64,000 nucleotides of DNA from the NCBI GenBank assembly GCA_003217735.2, contig CP031590.1, forward strand, positions 54,074 through 118,073. Direction: 5' to 3'. The notes beneath the pieces are model-generated. The model saw only the letters and a program-made list of their open reading frames with translations. It was not told the DNA's origin and ran no database searches. Both the position numbers and the translations under genes were made by a program. Each line of letters starts with the position of its first letter. Within the stretch, counting starts at the first letter, position 1. This document shows positions 60,248 to 64,000 of this stretch, in pieces. The DNA comes from Marinibacterium anthonyi. Its GTDB lineage: Bacteria; Pseudomonadota; Alphaproteobacteria; Rhodobacterales; Rhodobacteraceae.

Positions 60248-61063
60248 GGTGTTGTCACGTTAACTCACCGAATTTGCAAGTTGGCAAGCTGTTCGTTGAT
60301 CAAGCGGCCTGTGCCGCGGATTTCCACGCCTCGAATGCTTCGAGCCGATGGTAGCGTATGGTAAGAGCGGAACGACGGCGGGCTGGGATGGAGAAGGAAT
60401 TTCGGGTTGCGGACTGCATGGAGACGAAGCGTTGCAATCCACCAGGCGATCGGAAGCCTTGCATTACTCGCTCTCGTTTTCGGAAGGGCAGGTGGCTGTT
60501 TTCTGCGCGGTTATTGAGTCCCTTGTGTGACCAATGATCAAGGCCAGGCGCGACCTCGCGCTTTGCGGCACCATACGAGCGCAGTTTGTCCGTAATGATC
60601 CTTTTTGGCACGAAGCCCCAACGCTTCATCAGCTTGACCAAAAGCCGCCTTGCGGCGCGCTTGTCTCGCCTCGATTGGAGAATTTCCTCAAGAACAAAGC
60701 CGTGTTGGTCGACCGCGCGCCAGAGCCAGTATGACCGGCCCGCGATCTTGACCACGACTTCGTCCAGATGCCAGACATCGCCGGGGCGCGGCTGCCGTCC
60801 CCGTAGAGCGTGGGCGATCAGGGGACCGAACTTGACGCTCCAGCGCCGGATTGTCTCATACGAAACGTCCACGCCACGTGCTAGCATCATCTCCTCGACC
60901 TCGCGCAGGCTCAAGTTGAACCGGACGTAGAGCCAGACAACATGAGCAATGATCTGGGGCGGGAACCGATGGCGTTTGTAGCTGATTATCTCTGTCTGCA
61001 TCGGCATCGCCTAAGACGAGATCAATGAATCAGCAACCTCAGGCCCGTTAATGTGACAACACC
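60248..61063 (-). mobile_element. IS6-family insertion sequence, copy 2
   Basis: 816 bp, same ends and, as far as I can see by eye, identical to copy 1 at 13844-14659, in the same orientation. Flanking 8-mers CTGATGAC and CTTGGGGG do not match each other or those of copy 1. It lies 60 bp upstream of the repressor operator and truncates a DUF1403-type gene on the right. Confidence 0.93.
60300..61007 (-). CDS. IS6-family DDE transposase, copy 2
   Basis: A 235-residue protein with the same sequence as the transposase at 13896-14603: helix-turn-helix REVEEMMLARGVDVS, catalytic Asp in WHLDEV, Asp in ITDKLRS and Glu in NRAENSH. Intact. Two identical direct copies allow homologous recombination that would excise or amplify the intervening ~46 kb. 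Confidence 0.95.
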   Translation of the reverse strand: MPMQTEIISYKRHRFPPQIIAHVVWLYVRFNLSLREVEEMMLARGVDVSYETIRRWSVKFGPLIAHALRGRQPRPGDVWHLDEVVVKIAGRSYWLWRAVDQHGFVLEEILQSRRDKRAARRLLVKLMKRWGFVPKRIITDKLRSYGAAKREVAPGLDHWSHKGLNNRAENSHLPFRKRERVMQGFRSPGGLQRFVSMQSATRNSFSIPARRRSALTIRYHRLEAFEAWKSAAQAA

Positions 61064-61229
61064 CTTGGGGGACAGCTTCATTTGCAAGCACTGCATACAG
61101 ATGCTGCAGCGCCGCACCCGACAAAAACGCCACATCTTCAAGGGCTTCAACCCGTGCCGAGGTGACCCAGGTGGGCATCCGGGGTAGCGTGTCGAGGTCG
61201 CTGATGTGATCCGACCGGGCAAATGTCAT
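61064..61229 (-). pseudogene. DUF1403-family gene, 3'-truncated by IS6
   Basis: The first ~55 residues of a DUF1403-like protein (DLDTLPRMPTWVTSARVEALEDVAFLSGAALQHLYAVLANEAVP), cut at the right end of IS copy 2. The frame runs on briefly into the IS. DUF1403 proteins are of unknown function and usually several times longer. The fragment lies upstream of and divergent from repA. Confidence 0.7.
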
Positions 61230-61315
61230 ACTTGGACCCTACATCGGCGCGGCCCTTTCTGCCATAAAATATCGTACTAAGCGCCCTGCCTTGCCGTTCT
61301 TAATAATGTCCAATA

Positions 61316-61336
61316 ATCCTGCATTATCGGCAGGAT
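61316..61336. promoter_or_regulatory. Inverted repeat in the repA upstream region
   Basis: ATCCTGC (61316-61322) and GCAGGAT (61330-61336) form a perfect 7-bp inverted repeat. The 370-bp gap 61230-61599 otherwise shows no convincing gene. It is a candidate RepA/RepB operator or partition site. Confidence 0.4.
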
Positions 61337-61599
61337 GCCTTTCCGCAATACGCCAGCGGGAAGCGGGAAGGTGCGCTGAACCGAGGGTAGGTACCGGATC
61401 TGTGCCACAAAGCCCCTTGCTCTACCGACGAAACACGCCTGGAAACAGACCCTATACCGTGTGACACGCTTTCCGCCCTCGAACCTCTTGCCATTGTGAA
61501 ACATAGAAAAAGCTTGCGTGAACTCAGCGCCGAAGCAATAGTCACGGAAAATAGCGGATAAACGCGAAGAACCGTGAACACGGCGCAAGGGCAGAAGAG

Positions 61600-62784
61600 A
61601 TGAACTCCTCCGAGCAGGAAGACCTGAATACGGTCATCCGTCAACATTCCGAATGGCTGGCGAACCAGTTGCACGCGCAGCGGGAATCCCTCTTTCCCCC
61701 CGACGCGTCCAAGGCCATGCGCCGGTTTTCCTCGGGCGAGGCCGCGCGCCTTCTGGGCGTGAACGACAGCTATCTTCGCAAGCTCCACCTCGATGGCAAG
61801 GGCCCGTCCCCGGAACTGTCGCCAGGCAACCGGCGCCTCTATTCTGTGCAGGATATCAATGACTTGCGGCACCTTCTTGAACAGACGGCGCGCAAATCCG
61901 GCGATTACCTGCCCGGCCGGCGCGAGGGCGACAGGCTCCAGATCATCGGCGTGATGAACTTCAAGGGCGGCTCCGGCAAGACGACCACGTCAGCCCATCT
62001 CGCCCAGCACCTGGCGCTCCATGGCTACCGTGTTCTGGCCATCGACCTCGACCCGCAGGCCTCGCTCACCGCGCTCTACGGTGTGCAACCCGAAGTCGAC
62101 CTGCCCGATGGCGGCACGCTCTACGATGCGATTCGGTACGAAGACCCCTGCCCCATCGCCGATGTGATCCAGAAGACATATATTCCCGGGCTCGACCTGA
62201 TCCCCGGCAACCTCGAACTGATGGAATTCGAACACGAAACCCCGCGCGTTCTGGCGCAGGGCAATGCCGGGCTGTTCTTCTACCGCGTCAAGGACGCACT
62301 GAACCAGGTCGACGATCAGTACGACGTGGTGGTCATCGACTGCCCGCCGCAGCTGGGTTTCCTGACGATGTCGGCCTTGTCGGCCGCAACGGGCGTGCTG
62401 GTAACGATTCATCCGGAAATGCTTGATCTGATGTCGATGTCCCAGTTCCTGCGAATGACCGCCGACCTGATGGACGTGATCGCCGAAAGCGGCGCCGACA
62501 TGAGCCATGACTGGATGCGCTACCTGCTGACCCGATACGAGCCCACCGATGCGCCGCAAAACCGGATCGTGGCGTTCCTGCGCACGATGTACGGCGACAA
62601 GGTGCTGAACGCGCCGATGCTGAAATCCACCGCGATTTCCGACGCCGGGCTGACGAAGCAGACATTGTACGAAGTCGAACGATCTGCCTTCACCCGCACG
62701 ACCTATGATCGTGCCATCGAAAGCCTGAACGCGGTCAATGACGAGATCGCGGCCTTGATCCAGAAAACCTGGGGGCGCACATGA
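61600..62784 (+). CDS. repA: RepA, ParA-type plasmid partition ATPase
   Basis: A 394-residue RepA of the repABC type. An N-terminal helix-turn-helix (SGEAARLLGVNDSYLRKLHLDG) is followed by a deviant Walker A FKGGSGKTTTSAHLAQ near residue 128, AIDLDPQASLTALYG, and VVVIDCPPQLGFLTMSAL. RepA acts with RepB in partition and represses the operon. Full length. Followed by repB with a 4-bp overlap. It shares the domain order of the truncated RepA at 14660 but differs at many positions. Confidence 0.96.
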   Translation: MNSSEQEDLNTVIRQHSEWLANQLHAQRESLFPPDASKAMRRFSSGEAARLLGVNDSYLRKLHLDGKGPSPELSPGNRRLYSVQDINDLRHLLEQTARKSGDYLPGRREGDRLQIIGVMNFKGGSGKTTTSAHLAQHLALHGYRVLAIDLDPQASLTALYGVQPEVDLPDGGTLYDAIRYEDPCPIADVIQKTYIPGLDLIPGNLELMEFEHETPRVLAQGNAGLFFYRVKDALNQVDDQYDVVVIDCPPQLGFLTMSALSAATGVLVTIHPEMLDLMSMSQFLRMTADLMDVIAESGADMSHDWMRYLLTRYEPTDAPQNRIVAFLRTMYGDKVLNAPMLKSTAISDAGLTKQTLYEVERSAFTRTTYDRAIESLNAVNDEIAALIQKTWGRT

Positions 62785-63779
62785 GCGACAGCAAGAAACG
62801 CCGCATGTCCATGCTCGACACGCTGGCCGCCTCGGGCGGTCCGCCCGCAGCCGGGTCGATGATGTCCACGAACCGCGCCCTGCGGTCCGCCCGCGACGCC
62901 GTCGACAGCCACCACGTGTGGGAGCTTGACCCCGACGTGATCGATGACACCCGGATTGCCGACCGTCTCGATCCCGCCGACGTGCTCGACCTGCGCGACG
63001 CGATCGAGGCGAACGGCCAGGCCGTGCCCATCCTCGTCCGCCGCAATCCCGACCATGCCGACCGCTACCTGCTCGTCTACGGGCGCCGGCGGCTGGAGGC
63101 GATCCGCGGGTCCGACAAGGTGACGAAGGTTCGCGCACTGGTCGCCACGCTGGACGACAGCGCCGCCGTGCGCACCCAGATTTCCGAAAACATGGCCCGG
63201 CGCGATCTGACCTTCATCGAAAAGGCACTGTTTGCGCAGGAACTGGTGGAAACCGGCTTCGGCAACCAGACCCAGGTGGCCGAGGTGCTGACCGTCACCA
63301 AATCCTCCGTCTCCATGGCCATCGCCATCGCGGGCGCCGTGGGGGTGGACCTGGCCCGCGCCATCGGCCCCGCGCCGGGCATCGGCCGTCCGCGGTGGGA
63401 AGCGCTGGCCAAGGCCGTCGAAGAACGCGGCGCAGACCGTGAAAAACTGATCGAAATCGCCCACGACGTGCATTCCAAGGCCGATGTGGCGGTCCTGATC
63501 GAAGCGCCGGAAGACGGCTATGACCCCTCCCTGCAGGCGTTCGAGGCGGTGATGGAGGCCGCCTCCCCTGCCCCGAAACCGCAGGCCAGTCCGGCCCCCG
63601 CCCGGCCCGCACCCACGGTTCTGGCAATTGGCGGCAAGCGGGCCGGCACCGTCAAGAGAACGGCCAAGGCACTGACAATAAACATAGAAAATGGCGAATT
63701 CGCCGATTGGATCGAGGCCGAAGCGCAGGATCTGATCGCGGATCTTCACGCGCGCTGGAAGACGCGCGGCGAAGACTGA
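62781..63779 (+). CDS. repB: RepB, ParB-type partition protein
   Basis: A 332-residue ParB-like centromere-binding protein. The nuclease-like N-terminal ParB domain includes DLRDAIEANGQAVPILVRRNPD, YLLVYGRRRLEA, and the arginine patch SENMARRDLTFIEKALFAQEL. A helix-turn-helix (NQTQVAEVLTVTKSSVSMAIA) follows, then a Pro/Ala-rich linker and a C-terminal dimer region. It binds parS and loads RepA for plasmid segregation. Its start overlaps the repA stop by 4 bp. Confidence 0.96.
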   Translation: MSDSKKRRMSMLDTLAASGGPPAAGSMMSTNRALRSARDAVDSHHVWELDPDVIDDTRIADRLDPADVLDLRDAIEANGQAVPILVRRNPDHADRYLLVYGRRRLEAIRGSDKVTKVRALVATLDDSAAVRTQISENMARRDLTFIEKALFAQELVETGFGNQTQVAEVLTVTKSSVSMAIAIAGAVGVDLARAIGPAPGIGRPRWEALAKAVEERGADREKLIEIAHDVHSKADVAVLIEAPEDGYDPSLQAFEAVMEAASPAPKPQASPAPARPAPTVLAIGGKRAGTVKRTAKALTINIENGEFADWIEAEAQDLIADLHARWKTRGED

Positions 63780-63825
63780 GGCAAGTTAAACCCAAACAGG
63801 CAAGAAAAGGAGGCACGAGCAGACA

Positions 63826-63880
63826 AAAGAAAAGGTCCCGCAAAGACGGTGCTTCACGAGACCCTGACTTGTTTTTCGCA
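63826..63880 (-). ncRNA. ctRNA-like antisense RNA between repB and repC
   Basis: On the minus strand a stem-loop (63863-63834; GGTCTCG ... CGGGACC, one U-G wobble in that RNA) is followed by TTTTCTTTTG, an intrinsic terminator. A promoter TTGCGG (63914-63909) and TAGCTT (63891-63886) with 17-bp spacing would start it near 63880. This is the classic position of the repABC incompatibility RNA. End points are estimates. Confidence 0.65.
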
Positions 63881-63961
63881 CTCTCAAGCTAGGGAAATGA
63901 AACCCGCTCCGCAAGTCCAAAGTGATTCGCGGGACAGCTATATTTTGTCTTCGTGACAGTT

Positions 63962-64000
63962 ATGACAGGATACACCCCCGTAACGCCGTTTCGGCGACCG
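63962..64000 (+). CDS. repC: RepC replication initiator, first 13 codons
   Basis: The ATG at 63962 opens a frame reading MTGYTPVTPFRRP to the window edge. This resembles the N-terminus of RepC in repABC operons (a VTxPFxRRP-like start) and lies at the expected distance after repB and the ctRNA. The gene continues outside the window. Called from very few residues, so the confidence rests on context. Confidence 0.7.
   Translation, partial: MTGYTPVTPFRRP

Noticed and set aside
13836..61071. Target-site duplication for the IS6-family pair as a simple composite transposon.
   Set aside because: All four flanking 8-mers differ (GTTCTTTT, GCCGAAAG, CTGATGAC, CTTGGGGG), in either pairing.
61277..61588. 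A 103-codon minus-strand frame upstream of repA.
   Set aside because: No recognisable protein features and it occupies the expected repABC control region.
61990..63749. Long minus-strand frames opposite repA and repB.
   Set aside because: Arginine- or histidine-rich shadows of two unambiguous partition genes.

Overview
The window looks like part of a large plasmid from an alphaproteobacterium of the Rhodobacteraceae (Roseobacter-type) group. The basis is a repABC replication module with its antisense RNA, a VirB conjugation cluster of the kind carried by roseobacter plasmids, and high-GC genes whose families are typical of that group. No rRNA or tRNA gene was seen.

Layout. (1) 1-6280, minus strand: a virB1-virB8 type IV secretion operon with an entry-exclusion lipoprotein, running off the left edge inside virB8. 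(2) 6281-12815: a repeat-containing intergenic region, a secreted protein of unknown function, a ctRNA-like antisense RNA and a solitary repC-like replication gene. An IS66-family element (8835-11645, 8-bp target duplication) is inserted at the 3' end of repC. A small secreted protein and a ParDE toxin-antitoxin pair follow. (3) 12816-14659: an IS21-family remnant cut by copy 1 of an 816-bp IS6-family element. (4) 14660-17439: a truncated repA, a serine recombinase and a DUF1612-like gene, probably debris of another plasmid backbone. (5) 17509-60158: a copper/redox island of about 43 kb. (6) 60248-61063: a second, apparently identical, same-orientation copy of the IS6-family element. (7) 61064-64000: a truncated DUF1403-type gene, then intact repA and repB, a second ctRNA-like gene and the first 13 codons of repC.

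The island combines classical copper efflux and handling with replacements or extra copies of periplasmic machinery. The efflux and handling part comprises copA, copZ, cueR, a second Cu-type P1B ATPase, two multicopper oxidases, DUF411, DUF305, DUF302 and EF-hand proteins, a CsoR-type repressor and an MFS exporter. The machinery part comprises ccmFGHI (cytochrome c maturation), an ScsB/DsbD-type reductase, DsbA and DsbB, a glutaredoxin-MauE fusion, four c-type cytochromes, a Rieske protein, three L,D-transpeptidase genes (two broken) and a prolipoprotein diacylglyceryl transferase. Six good and one weaker MerR/CueR-type promoters tie much of it to the cueR gene at 42251. A second set of sites (direct 6-mer repeats spaced exactly 10 bp, resembling TGTAtC or its complement) lies upstream of six transcription units. 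These sites are candidates for the two-component regulator at 24164.

Mobile-element history is readable. Two replication modules plus a repA fragment, and truncated genes at three of the four IS6 borders, suggest a cointegrate of at least two plasmids later trimmed by IS6-adjacent deletions. All functions are inferred from sequence motifs and remembered family features; no database search was run.
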